A stretch of 64,000 nucleotides of DNA, taken from assembly GCA_015680685.1 (NCBI GenBank), contig MNCI01014373.1:521616-585615 (forward strand). Reading direction: 5' to 3'. Below, one piece after another: positions 1-11,100 of the stretch. The notes beneath the pieces are model-generated. The model worked only from the letters and a program-made list of their open reading frames with translations, was not told where the DNA came from and made no database searches. How positions within the stretch are numbered: position 1 is the first letter of the stretch; every line of letters starts with the position of its first letter. Made by a program: the position numbers and the translations under genes. The stretch is from Gnetum montanum. Taxonomy: Eukaryota; Streptophyta; Gnetopsida; Gnetales; Gnetaceae.

Positions 1-310
1 AATCATAGCCTCCTGAAAACTTGGGAAAGTTGTTTAAATCAAGCGCAGGTAGACAACTTTCCTTATGATGCCTACGGGCTATTTGAACAGCCTCATGTAT
101 TTTCATTAAGCTTGTAGTGGCTAGAAGGGGTTCATCATCATTGGGTAAGTTATGCTTTCGTGTCTTGGGATGATGTTGTCTTCGTTTATGTTTATAAGAA
201 ACCCCCACCTCGGGTTGCGTACTCCAATCTTCATTGTTATAATATTTGTTGGTTCTCCAATGAATTTCCTCACTAGGTGTGGCATTATTATAGTCTTGTA
301 GGAGAGACAT
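1..310 (-). CDS. gag N-terminus of element C1 (partial, open)
   Basis: An ATG at 310-308 opens a frame of 103 codons with no stop to the window edge. The residues are polar and rich in Asn, His, Lys and Arg at the start. A segment DDEPLLATTSLMKIHEAVQ then precedes the beginning of the retrotransposon gag region (LDLNNFPKFSGGYD). Element A has the matching stretch YYEPLLATRNMLKILEA at about 40490-40560 on the minus strand, which identifies this as the same gag family. Gag forms the virus-like particle that packages the element RNA. The C-terminal part is outside the window, so whether the whole gene is intact cannot be told. Confidence 0.8.
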   Translation of the reverse strand, partial: MSLLQDYNNATPSEEIHWRTNKYYNNEDWSTQPEVGVSYKHKRRQHHPKTRKHNLPNDDEPLLATTSLMKIHEAVQIARRHHKESCLPALDLNNFPKFSGGYD

Positions 311-436
311 GATTTTGAAATTGTGTGTGAATTTATATGTGAATTTTTGTAAAAAAAATTTCTTCCTAAAAGATATATTGTTAATTCCTTATACAGCGAT
401 CTTGTATGATATAACTAATCTAGATAACTAGCACCG

Positions 437-454
437 TCCCCGGCAACGGTGCCA
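437..454 (-). promoter_or_regulatory. Primer-binding site of C1 (tRNA-Asp type)
   Basis: On the minus strand this 18-mer reads TGGCACCGTTGCCGGGGA. It matches the complement of the plant tRNA-Asp 3' end (TGGCGCCGTTGCCGGGGA) at 17 of 18 positions; the only change is G to A. It lies one base inside the LTR end, the normal place for priming minus-strand DNA. A tRNA-Asp primer is known for the Athila lineage of plant gypsy elements. Confidence 0.85.
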
Positions 455-455
455 A

Positions 456-1309
456 TGATGAGTGGCAAGGTACCCCTACGCTCAACCATACGAATACGAG
501 CGTTCATGCACGATCTAGTCGAACTCTGCAGATAGGCTAGTTATGGTATCTAGATAGTTACACGTTGATCGCAGTTCGCTGCCTTCCCACCTAGACTAGT
601 ATTTGATTTGTCACATATGGTTTAGTCCAGAGTGAGCCATATGATGTGATCCTAAATTAATGCTACTCCTAGAGACAATGGAAAATAATCTTGATTAAAC
701 TAATGAGTAATAGGAAATGAAGTCTAAGCTAACCTAAGTGCGATGAGCATCCATTCCTTAATCATCCATACACATCTTGTACCTCGTGCATGACTACTAC
801 TGGGGTTACCAAGCGTAGATCCCAGGTATGCTGCTGGGTTACTAAGTAGTCACACTTAAATGCTCATGATTTAGTCGTACTCATTCCACATTTAACAACA
901 TGAATAGTAAATGATGATAAAGAAATATTAACTAAGAAAACAATAAATAACAATAACAATTAACAATAATAATTAAACAATTAAAACTAAGTGAATGCTG
1001 CAATGATGAAGTAATCTTGATCTTTATTTCCGGTCATGTGCGCGTCCAAGTACGTCACACTCAAATAAAGGTGTCATACAATTACAAGCATCACACTACG
1101 GGCATGCACTAGGAAAATAATCTAACTCCTACGAAAACAAACTACAAGAGTCTAGCTACAATTGACAAAAAGATGCCAAATGAGGTGGAAGGCCCTCTTA
1201 TTTATAGGCTGGGATAGGCAGCTGCGTAAACGGGGCCATGTCGATGCGACCATGTATACAGGGCCCTGTATACATGGCCTAGTCGACACATAGACTATAT
1301 AGCGCTTCA
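456..1309 (-). repeat. 5' LTR of element C1
   Basis: The downstream end reads ACTCATCA (minus strand), the same end as in C2 and B. On the minus strand a CCTATAAATAAG TATA box lies at about 1198-1209. Upstream of it is a cluster of GGCC-containing, palindrome-like words (CATGTATACAGGGCCCTGTA, TCGACATGGCC), as in the other LTRs. The outer end (TGAAGCGC on minus) is less well fixed than the inner end. It was chosen because homology to C2 internal sequence begins immediately after it. Confidence 0.75.
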
Positions 1310-1311
1310 TT

Positions 1312-3450
1312 AAAGGTGATTGTCTTTTCTACCCATGCATGTGCTACTCTGAGTGGAGAATTCCATGTGAACCTTCCATAGTTGATCTATCTAAATATAG
1401 AAAAATGGTTTAAGTAAAATGAACGTGGAAGGAAGGCCCTACCCTTTCCTTACCTTATCAAAAAACTATGCAAATGGGCAAGAATAGTTCATTGCACTAA
1501 TAATACAATCAGGCATGTTACTTTTGCCTTTTGGGTTGAAATGATGAAAGACAAGACTTCTACCACAACCAAGGAAGATGAGCAGCAACCAGTACCTCCA
1601 CTACCCATTCACAAAACAATGTCAAAGTCCTGTGCTACCCTTGTATGAATGCACGATATTCGAGAGTAGCTCTTGCATGAGCAAGAGTAGCAAGTAGAAA
1701 TAAGTGATGATAATCCATCTATGTATTGTCCAGTGATGAGTCACCTTAATGAAGTGCTTCGAACCATTAGCTAAATGGAGGGAGGTGGGTCAATTTTCTT
1801 AACCCAAAGAATGTAGCTACTCATGAGATTAAATCCTAGTGCCCAAGAGGTAATGGTCTCTCTCACATAGCATTAGAAATTCCTAGAAATCTCTAGGAAT
1901 ATTGCTACTTTCTTAGTACATCTGGAGGAGGGTGAGGGGGCAACTGTCTTGGTGATGCAATACTATGGACAAGAGATAGCAATAAAGGTGGTTGTTGATA
2001 GAATTGTTGAGGCATTGAATGCACCTACAACATCTGTACTAGACATTTTTGCACTCATAGATGTGTAGACATCTGCAGGAATAGTCAATAATAAATTAAG
2101 TGCATCCTAGCATGAGGAGTTGTTGAATCGACTAGTCGAAATTGGACAACCAATTTTGGATGTCTTTGACCTTCTAAATACAATTACTACAACCCAGTTG
2201 GAGCTATTAGAGGCAAATTCATTATCATGAAGGGGCAACATGAAATATCTTGAGCTCGAAACCAACACTTGGCTGCAAAGGTTGCTGAATTAAGAGCCCG
2301 CCTTGCTAATCTTGTATTTCTCAATTCTACATTGACACGTGATGAAGTTTTCAAATAGCTTCAAGACAAGCTCAAAAAGGTTGAGGATGTAAAGGAGATG
2401 ATGATCTTTAATTAGTCCTTGGCCAATGCCACCATGCATAATATCCAAAGGGAATTGGACCAAACTTGTTAGGAGAATGTAACTTTGATCACAGAAAATC
2501 ATCACCTACAAAATGTTGATGTGCAGAAGCAGCAAATGCAAGATTTCATCCATCAACAATAGGAGTAGCTAGTCAAAGTGAACAATGAACTAAGAAGATT
2601 GGTAGTTGAAAATAGAAATCTCTCCATGAAGAAAGTTCAAGCTCTTCACTAGAAATCTACAATAGAGGTAGCTTCTTGGAAAATTGAGGCTCTCAAGTTT
2701 GAGAGAGTCACAAATCACTATAGAGATCAAGTTGGTCTACAAAAGGAAATCAATAAGAAACATATTCAAATGACAAAGGTGAAAGTTAATATGGCCCTCT
2801 AGCAGCTCAAGGAAGGAGGTGATGTCTAGTAGCCTATCTTTGATAGCCTTAATGACTACAACAAGGTGGAGATCTGCATGAAAAAGCTGCAAATTGAGGA
2901 GAAGACTGAGTACATGGAGCTTGCCAATCTCTATTATGCAAATCTAGTGATGTTGGCTTTCAGAAGGCCATGGTATAAATTGGAGAAATAAGTGGCCAGT
3001 TCGTACTTGTTGTACGAAGCTGAGTTCAAGCATTATAAAGACACTAAGCAAAAGCTTGAGGTGGAAAATGCAGAACTTGATGTCCTTAGGAAATGCTTCA
3101 CCGATCAACGATCTACAGCTAAGAACTTGGCCAAGAGAATGAGTGACTACCAGGAGCTGCATAATGTAGTAAAGGCATTCGATGTTGAATGAAAACTTTT
3201 CGTTGCCTAGTTCATCAATGCAAAGGAGCTATTCCTAGCATTGTCTTGTCCTTGGGATGTTCCCACATCGGCCCATATTCACAATGCGACGTGGACTGTG
3301 AACAATCCTAGGAGTAAGGAGGAGAAGATGAGGGCACTATTGGATGTCTTCTATCTTTCAATAGAAGTTGTAGCTACTGCAAGACAACCACAACCATCTT
3401 AACCACTGCATGCACTTGAAGTAGGAGAAGGTCCTTGGGAGCCTTGAGGA
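1312..3450 (+). pseudogene. Second ORF of element C2, C-terminal two thirds, decayed
   Basis: Broken coding sequence homologous to the second ORFs of B (31124-33930) and A (minus, 20943-18030). It begins inside the domain resembling the 'putative plant transposon protein' family: LIYLNIEKWFK, then LPFPYLIKKLCKWARIVH at about 1440-1490. Next comes a linker and a helical block (VEALNAPTTSVLD, then LVEIGQPILDVFDLL, 2000-2190). A long Glu/Lys/Gln-rich coiled-coil stretch runs to about 3190 (one open piece is 2992-3192), and the conserved tail contains SKEEKMRALLDVFYLSIEVV (3313-3372). Many stops are TAG or TAA where Gln is expected. The role is unknown; a position after pol suggests an accessory or structural protein. 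Confidence 0.7.
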
Positions 3451-3720
3451 ACCTCCATCACCTAGGATCATTTGAACATCTTTCTCATCTTCATGCTATC
3501 AGAGGAACTGTGTTTGTCATTTTTATCTTGCTATCCAATTTTGTTGTTTTGAACACCAAAATTTTGTAATGATTATAAATCTATATGCTCAGGCACTTAG
3601 TGTTTGTTTGTGTTTGTGTTTGTGAATGTCAATAGTTAGTCAATAATCCCATACCTTTCCAAAAATTTTATAAGAAACTTGTTCCTCCTTTTGTTCACTT
3701 GAGGATGAGTTTTCATTTAG

Positions 3721-3731
3721 TTGTGGGGGTA
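3721..3731 (+). promoter_or_regulatory. Polypurine tract of C2
   Basis: TTGTGGGGGTA directly abuts the 3' LTR. This is where plus-strand DNA priming occurs. The same motif flanks the 3' LTRs of A (17843-17853, minus) and B (34175-34185). Confidence 0.85.
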
Positions 3732-4626
3732 TGATAAGTTGCGTTTTCTTGGGTTTCATCAATGAGGCCTTGTCTATGTAGCCCCATCAACATGGCCGCA
3801 TCGACACGGCCACATCAACACGACCTTGTCAATGCAGGATTTGATGTGTTGATGTAGCCTTGTCGATACAATGTCTGTTTTCGCCTATAAATACATGCTC
3901 ACCCACTATGTTTATGACATCTTTAGTCATAGTTATAGTGGAGCTCTTGTAATTTTTTTGCTTGAAAGTTAGACTATTTTTTCTAAGTGCTCATAGTAGG
4001 AGTGAAAGAGTGTACGGGTCTTTATTCAAGTACTATTGTACTCGAGCATAGTAGTGTGTGCAGTAATAAAGATGAGCTTTCTAATAAATCTTGCAACACT
4101 TTGAAATAGATTAATTGTTTATTTATGCATTTAATGTTTTATGTAATTTCCTTTAATGTTTTAAGTAATTAAGATTAATTAAGCTAGATTAAATAGCAAT
4201 TAATTAAGCACATAAGTATGACCACTTCGAGAGTACGCTTGGTAATCCCAATAACACTTAATGTTTGATAACTCGATAGCATTAAATGTATTCAAAATGT
4301 GTACGACAAATGGGAACACATGATTATGTTAGGATTAGCTAAGTGTAGCTAGTTAGATTCAATTAGCAATTTAATTATTTTATTTTATACATTATTCTTT
4401 ACCCTTAGGCGACTTAGAGTATAAAACATAAAAATGATTAAAATCATATGCCTTAGTTGCACTTAACCATACATTTGCATTTCACAAGTGTAATTAGGAA
4501 GATAACAATTACAACGGTTAGTTTCACTTCCTAGAGACCAGTGTACTTAGAAGGTTATAAGTCTACGCAACTATGAATGCTTAGTGATTCATATGGTTGG
4601 CTATAGGGTCTACTCATCGCTCATCA
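3732..4626 (+). repeat. 3' LTR of element C2
   Basis: 895 bp from TGATAAGT to GCTCATCA. The last 32 bases align without gaps with the end of B's 3' LTR. It holds repeated GGCC/CATCGACA words (3770-3860), a TATAAATA box at 3886-3893 and an AATAAA poly(A) signal at 4065-4070, so U3 and R functions can be read. It is the nearest mobile DNA upstream of the F-box gene and could supply promoter or silencing signals to it. Confidence 0.85.
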
Positions 4627-4726
4627 CATATCAAGCTAATATCAATTTTGTTAAGGAGGTGTGATATAATATCACATATCAAGCTAACATCAGTTTTGTT
4701 GAAGAAAAGGTGTGATATGAATATCA
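4623..4726 (+). repeat. Two-copy tandem repeat in the F-box gene upstream region
   Basis: Copies of about 48-55 bp begin with ATCACATATCAAGCTAA (4623 and 4671). Both continue through an (A/C)ATCA(A/G)TTTTGTT block and GTGTGATAT. The first copy overlaps the final ATCA of the C2 LTR, so the duplication arose at or after that insertion. No gene lies in 4727-5060. Confidence 0.7.
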
Positions 4727-5062
4727 TCATCTCATGCTAGCTGAATATATGTGACACGGAACGATATACCTAATTAAGAAATATTGATTCGATGACTCCA
4801 ACTCCAATTTATAACCTTTAATTGTTTTAAGTTAGATAAAATAGTTAAGACCATACGACTTGAACTTAAGAGGAGGTAGGTTCAAAGACGAGTAACACCG
4901 GCCACGCTAGAGCCACGCATACCACGATTGAATTTTTCTTTAAAGAAAACACTGAATGTTCAAGATATGAAAGATAATATCGCTTACTTAATTCCACAGC
5001 TTCCTGGAGCAACACTTTTAATGTTGTAGCTATATGAATCCAGTTTCTGCTATTTCTTTTGC

Positions 5063-5070
5063 TATAAATA
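5063..5070 (+). promoter_or_regulatory. TATA box of the F-box/kelch gene
   Basis: TATAAATA lies 39 bp before the start codon, preceded by GC. A G-box core CACGTG occurs at 5094-5099, between the TATA box and the ATG. A TATA this close would give a 5' leader of only about 10-20 nt. The true promoter could instead lie further upstream, so this is tentative. Confidence 0.45.
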
Positions 5071-5108
5071 CAAGATAACGATCACAGATGATGCACGTGT
5101 AACCGAAA

Positions 5109-8100
5109 ATGAGCATGGCTGATGATGACTCTGGTCGTAAGATGCAGAACAGAGAAAGAGAGCAGAAGCAGGAAGAATTGCTGCTGCCAGGCTTGCCAAA
5201 TGAGATATCAGCATCATGCATTGCAAGAGTTCCATCATGTTATTATCCAACCCTCTCTGCTGTGTCCAAGCCCTGGCGCTCATTGCTTCTCTCCAACTGC
5301 ATAGTTCCTCTCTGTAAAAATCTCAAGCTGCGTCATTCCCATCTTTATATAATGACCAGATACCCCCAAGATTACTCATGTTCCTGGTTTATTTTACCAG
5401 GAAATGCCTCTCGGAAAAAATGCATTCAGCTGCCTCCAATGCCCACAAATCCTGTTGGGGCTGCCTGCGTGGGTTTGGGAACGAAGCTTTTCGTGCTTGG
5501 AGGATCTGTTCAGGGACTTCCTACTTCTTCTGTGTTGTTTTTTGATATTCAACATCGTAGCTGGACCAAGGCTCGAGGAATGGGTGTTCGGAGAGAATTT
5601 TGCACTGCTGCTGTGTTCGATGAAAAAATTTATGTTCTTGGTGGGTCTATGCCCACAGCCTTAAGGAGCCTCGCTTGGGCTGAATTCTATGATCCTGTTG
5701 CTCAGGTTTCTTCCTCATTTCCGTCAATTCAAGATATCTAGAGCTGAAAATCTAATTGCAAATTTCCCTGTCCGTCTCAATTAGGATTCACAGAATTTAC
5801 ATTTTGGCTAGTTTTCTGGACTGGGTTTTTAGTTTTAACTAAGATAGAGGAATTAGGTTGTGAATTTAGTTGCTTAAATTCCAGCCGTTTATTTTTCAAT
5901 TATTTTTTTAGTAAATTTCTTCAACTACATGAAATTTTCAGGAATTATACTATTCTAAAAAACTTTGGTTAATTCACAGCTTTGCCATTGTTCAATACGC
6001 GGTGGGTGTCTGACCCCAAAAAATATATATATTAAAAATAAAAATTTAGAGTACAAAAACATAGGAGTACTGTAGAGAGGAGGAACTACAAATCAATCAA
6101 AAGAACATGATTAACTGTTTTGGGATGTGTTTTCGGGTTTTCATCCTTACAATGAATCTTATAATACCTTCCCTCTAGGGTAGGAAAATGGACATTCCAT
6201 GGAAATATTAACATTGGGTGGAGGGGGAGGAAGCCTCCACCCCATCAATAGAATCAATATTATTAAAATATATTTTCTCCATATCTTGACCAATAGTTGC
6301 AAATGAATTATTAGCAATTAAAATATCTTGAACATGTTGTTTATTCTGAAGATTTGACATGTAATTGGTAATAGATAACCTTCATCGATGTTTTTTATTA
6401 TAAAAAACCATTTGAATCAACAATAGGATTCTGTAAAATCGGAGGAACCTATATCACTATAGTAAAGAAAAGGGGTGGGCTAACTGTTGAAACATTAGTA
6501 AAAGAAATTATCACAAGATTTGCAACATCTGGAAAAAAAAACCTTAGCAGGATCTATAACATTTGCAGAAAAAACCTTAGTAGCATTTATAAGAGCTTGT
6601 TGCTAATGTGCTTGCATTGGATTTTTTTTTTCAGCATAAAAGTACATGAATCAAACATGTGACCTTCTCAATAACAATAGTGACATGACTTTGGAAGATT
6701 GTAATAAATAATTTTCTGGACATAATCAATTCCATTAGCATGTAGAAGTATTTCTCACTTAAATGAATCAATATCTACTTCAATCATATATCAAATTCTG
6801 TGAAAACCACTAGTTGTAGCAAGAGTTTTAGAACGCTTAATTGGCCCAATACAAGAGACAATAGCCCTTTCAACTTTTTTAAAAATTAATGGAAGATTCG
6901 GCAATTTAACAAAACAAAAAACCTTTCGAAATTCATGAGATGCTGAATTAAAAAACTGGAGTCCACTTTTGAATAATCAATAAAGCATGAAGATGATTAC
7001 AAACATCAATATCAAGGGCCTTAGAAACCATCATTGAATTAACAAATTCTACCAGCAAAAATGAATTCTACAAATAATGAGCATAGATAGCATCCAAACT
7101 TCAATCTTTCCAAACTAAGTTTAAATGATTCAAAAAATTTAATCCAGAATTTGCACAAAAACATACATTCCAGAAATTTCTTGAGTAATAGATTTATATA
7201 AATTATCAAGAAATTTGTAAAATGGCAGAGAAGCAGTGGTTCTGCTTGAATGATCACCTACTAAATCTAGCAACATTACACATAATATCAATGCCAAACC
7301 CCTTGCTGCCTCAGATCAATGCTTAATACAAAGTGAAAAAATCGGTGTTTTAGATATTAAATGAAAATATATGATCTTTTTAATATCTGGTGTTATCAAG
7401 AGGTATGCATGCACCTATCAAATGTAGAGAATTGTCTAGACTTATTAGAAATGAGACCTTGCTTTCTTCAATGCATAAGCTCCTAACCTATTTAACTTGG
7501 TCGTCAACTCGTCATATATTATGTGCCTATGTGACAATGTGATTTTCGTTTTTCTATTACTGAATCTCAAAATTATGAGATGTCATACATACTTTTCAAG
7601 TCTTTTTCACATTACTGATTCCCCAATAATATGTGGTCCCTCTAAAAAGTATTCTGTTTAATTTAAACACTTTGCAATGGTTACTTTCACACACATCATA
7701 TACTTATAATACTTCATGCTGGCTTTCCTAAAAGTGTCATATTTAAGAAATTTCATGTTTCTTTAATTACTAGTTCCAATTCCACTGCATCGTGGTGATG
7801 AACAGGCGTTATCACATTATATAGATGAAGTTTTCTTATCTTTTAAAATGTTCAAGAATGTGGGAATGCACCCTCAAATGAGTTTCAGGGTTTAGAGGGG
7901 AAGACAAACGTTTAAAATGAAACATGAATAATAGACTATACAATAGAAAATTAAATGGAAGTGTGTTTATACTTAAAGCATCCAACAAAAATTCTATTGT
8001 GCTAAGGATCATGTTCCTTATCCCTTGTTTATATATTGTGCCACGTAAACAACTGGTTATGATACGTGATAATGTGCTTGGATTTTGTTTTTGTTTTTGT

Positions 8101-11100
8101 CAACTGTCAAGTTAAATTCATGATTGACATAAAAGTTTTACTTTGAAACAAAGCATACACTATATGTTTTGCTTGAACTTTGAAAGATTAAATATAGATC
8201 ATTTAAAAATTTTCCTTTTCTAAATTCGGACATTGTTTTAAAATATGGGATTTTTTTGTCAACTGTACGGTATGTTTATAAGGACACTTGTTTCGAGATC
8301 TTTTCAAAGCACACCTGCAACAGAGCACATTCCCAGTGCAGTCCTAGATGACTCATGGACACGTTCTTAGATGGCTATGCCAAAAATAAATAAATAAATA
8401 AATCTCTTAACACTTTTTAACAACTCTTTTTTAATAAACATTAAATATATGTCAGATACATTGTAGATGGCTTTGAGTCTAAGGTCTGAAAACCTCAGCC
8501 AAAAATAATTTGCACACAAATTTATCAGGAGCTTTCTGGATCTTGTGATATAAAATGCTTTCTGACAGAGCTGCAGCTGCTATCACTATTCTTGTCTTAT
8601 TCCTTCACAGATTGGATTATTTCCATGTAATCCTCATGCTTAGGCTCCTTTGTAACTGGATTTTACACATTAAGGGCTGCTATAGTCATGAGTTGTTTTG
8701 TTGGGCTTTGCATGACCTTACCCTTTCTTTCTTGTCATCACCCAGACACTTAACTCTCATCCTGTCAAGTAGGGTCCTACGAGACTTAGTAGATGAATGA
8801 AAGTTGAACCTCTTTCCAAGTCGTTGCACCTAGGCCCAAACCTAGGTCTTACAATTTGAGAAATGAATACCTTACCATCACTCCAAATGATGGCCCCTTG
8901 CATGACCTTAACCTATGGTAACTTGTTATAACTTTTTATTTTGCTGTTTTGCTGTTGCTTTTTTGTTTGTAAATTTAACACTATTGAGAATAGTATTAGG
9001 ACTTTAATTGAAACATAGGTTGATATGAGAGTTGCAGGATAGAATCCTTGATCATAATTATTTGGCATGAAGTGATGCTAGCTTGATATCATTATACAAA
9101 TCTAGTCTTTTAGATTAATCTTATATGAAGATGGGACAAGATTGTAAGGCAATAAACCTTAGTAGAAAGCAGACTTGTGGGAGCTTTAATGTATAGCATT
9201 TTTGACATTTTTTGAAGAACATTTTGGTGGATGTTTATAGGCAATTGTTGATGCGTAAATTTTGGACACATCAACATGCAAAAGAACTTGTTTAGGGAGA
9301 CTATTGCCTAGGCCACCTTTCCTATGGTTACAGAAACCCGGGAATAATGTCAATTGGAAAGGCCAATGTAACATTTAGAAAGGTAAATCAAACTGGGAAA
9401 ATTGGGAAAAAAATTTAAATCGAATAACTATCTTAAATTTTAAAACTTGATGAGAAAATAGTAAAATAACTACTCATTAAACAAACTAAATGTAAATTTT
9501 AAAACTCCAACAAGTATAGAACCCCAAATGTAGGCAGTATCTTATTAGAAATGTTTACTTAGAGATAGATGTTTAGTAGGGACTAATGACACTGAAGTAG
9601 AAACTTAAAATGACCTTTTAGGATTTAAATTTGGTAACAAAAGCAAATGATCCAATCCTAAACAGAACCAAGTAAAAGCTTCAAAATAACTATAAATTTT
9701 AAAACCAAAAAGCCCACAAAGAAAGGTTTTTTATTAAAGGAGCCAACTAAAATTAGTAGCCCATATTTCCTACTATTTAAAATAGCCAGCCGTTAACAAC
9801 CAAAATTAGCAACCCACATTTCCCACTAATTACTGCAGCCATTAACAACCAAAATTAGTAGCCCATGTTGGCCAACCCCCTAAAATATTGTGTTTTCTGA
9901 CTTGTGTAAATATGATATTTTATAATGAAGTTGTAATTTCTTTATCATTGTTGCAACTACATTAGTAGCGCTTGGGTAGAAATAGTATGTTTGGATTCTT
10001 GTTCTGACATTTTTATTTTTGGGATTTCTGAGTGGACTGTCTCTTTGTTTTGTTGGGCCAGAGCTTAGAGAAACTCATGCAGCCAAGCGGGTTTTGGAAT
10101 TGTCTTGCTTTTTTAGCCATCCATTTTGAATTGGCATCTTCCCTATGGAATTTGTCTTGCCATGAGATACATAATAATCAAAAATTTCTATATCCACAAT
10201 TCTTTCATAGCTTCCTTTTGCTCCTAGAGAATCACAATGTTACAATCTAGTGATCAATCCTCATTAGGAGATGTTACTTGACAAAGCAATAACATTGCAC
10301 ACCATAGTCAACATCATAATTAAACATGCAAGATATTTGTCTATCCTATGTCCATGTGATATGCCATGATGATCTTTGAGAAAAGAAAAAGAAAAAGAAA
10401 AAGAATAAAGAATAAACAAACTATAACTGAGAATAAAAGAAAAGAGAAGCATGACGTAAAAGACCAAAAAATTGTTATTGAACAATGTAGTGCCAAAAAT
10501 TAAAGCATTTCTTGCAAATCTAATAAAGCAACCCCTGTGTATCATGTAATTTGTTTCAAGTAATGGATTCAATTTGTGAAACTATACCCTAGTGATTAGA
10601 CTAATAGGTTATGGCCTCGTGCCTAGCATGGGCGATGTTGGCATCAACACTTAGCCTTCAAATTAGAAATTGCATGAAAGTGCAAGGAACAGAAAAACCA
10701 TAGAAATGGGAAGATAGAGAATTGAAAAGATCATAAAACACAAACAAATTGAGATTTGAAAGCAAACCATACTAATCTAAACATGATTAAAATAACCATA
10801 TAATCAAGAGAACTAAACGTGGGCCATCCTTGCCACACCATCTTATCTAATCAAGATCAAAACCTATATATATATATATATATAATTAAAGTATATAATT
10901 AAGATCTCATTCCCAATCTTCTCACAAAGTAAAAATAAAAAGTATATGGACTACTTTGAGCACAAAACTTATGCCAAACTTAATAAAGAGGACAAGCTTA
11001 TCTTAGATCATAGCTAGCCACAACTTTCGGATTTTTTTTTTTTTGTTTGAAATTTAGAAAGGGAATAGGTGAAAAGGAATGAAGACAATTAGGAAAAGGG

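Larger units (their letters stand above)
1..1309 (-). mobile_element. Ty3/gypsy LTR retrotransposon C1, 5' end only
   Basis: Read on the minus strand, this is a 5' LTR (1309 to 456), a one-base spacer, a primer-binding site (454-437), a leader and the first 103 codons of gag, running off the left edge. At 1310 the sequence switches abruptly to a plus-strand second-ORF sequence that aligns with element B near 31820. C1 therefore appears inserted into element C2. The expected 5-bp target duplication next to the LTR would be TTAAA (1310-1314), but the other end lies outside the window. Relative to A and B it is better preserved (open gag, 17/18 primer-site match), so it is probably a younger insertion. 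Confidence 0.85.
1310..4626 (+). mobile_element. Ty3/gypsy retrotransposon C2, 3' part
   Basis: Plus-strand element sharing the second ORF, polypurine tract and LTR of element B (compare 31820-34981). Its 5' part is separated from this piece by the C1 insertion and lies off the left edge. The 3' LTR ends at 4626. The putative right copy of its target duplication is CATAT (4627-4631), unverifiable here. The element ends about 480 bp upstream of the F-box gene start. Confidence 0.85.
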
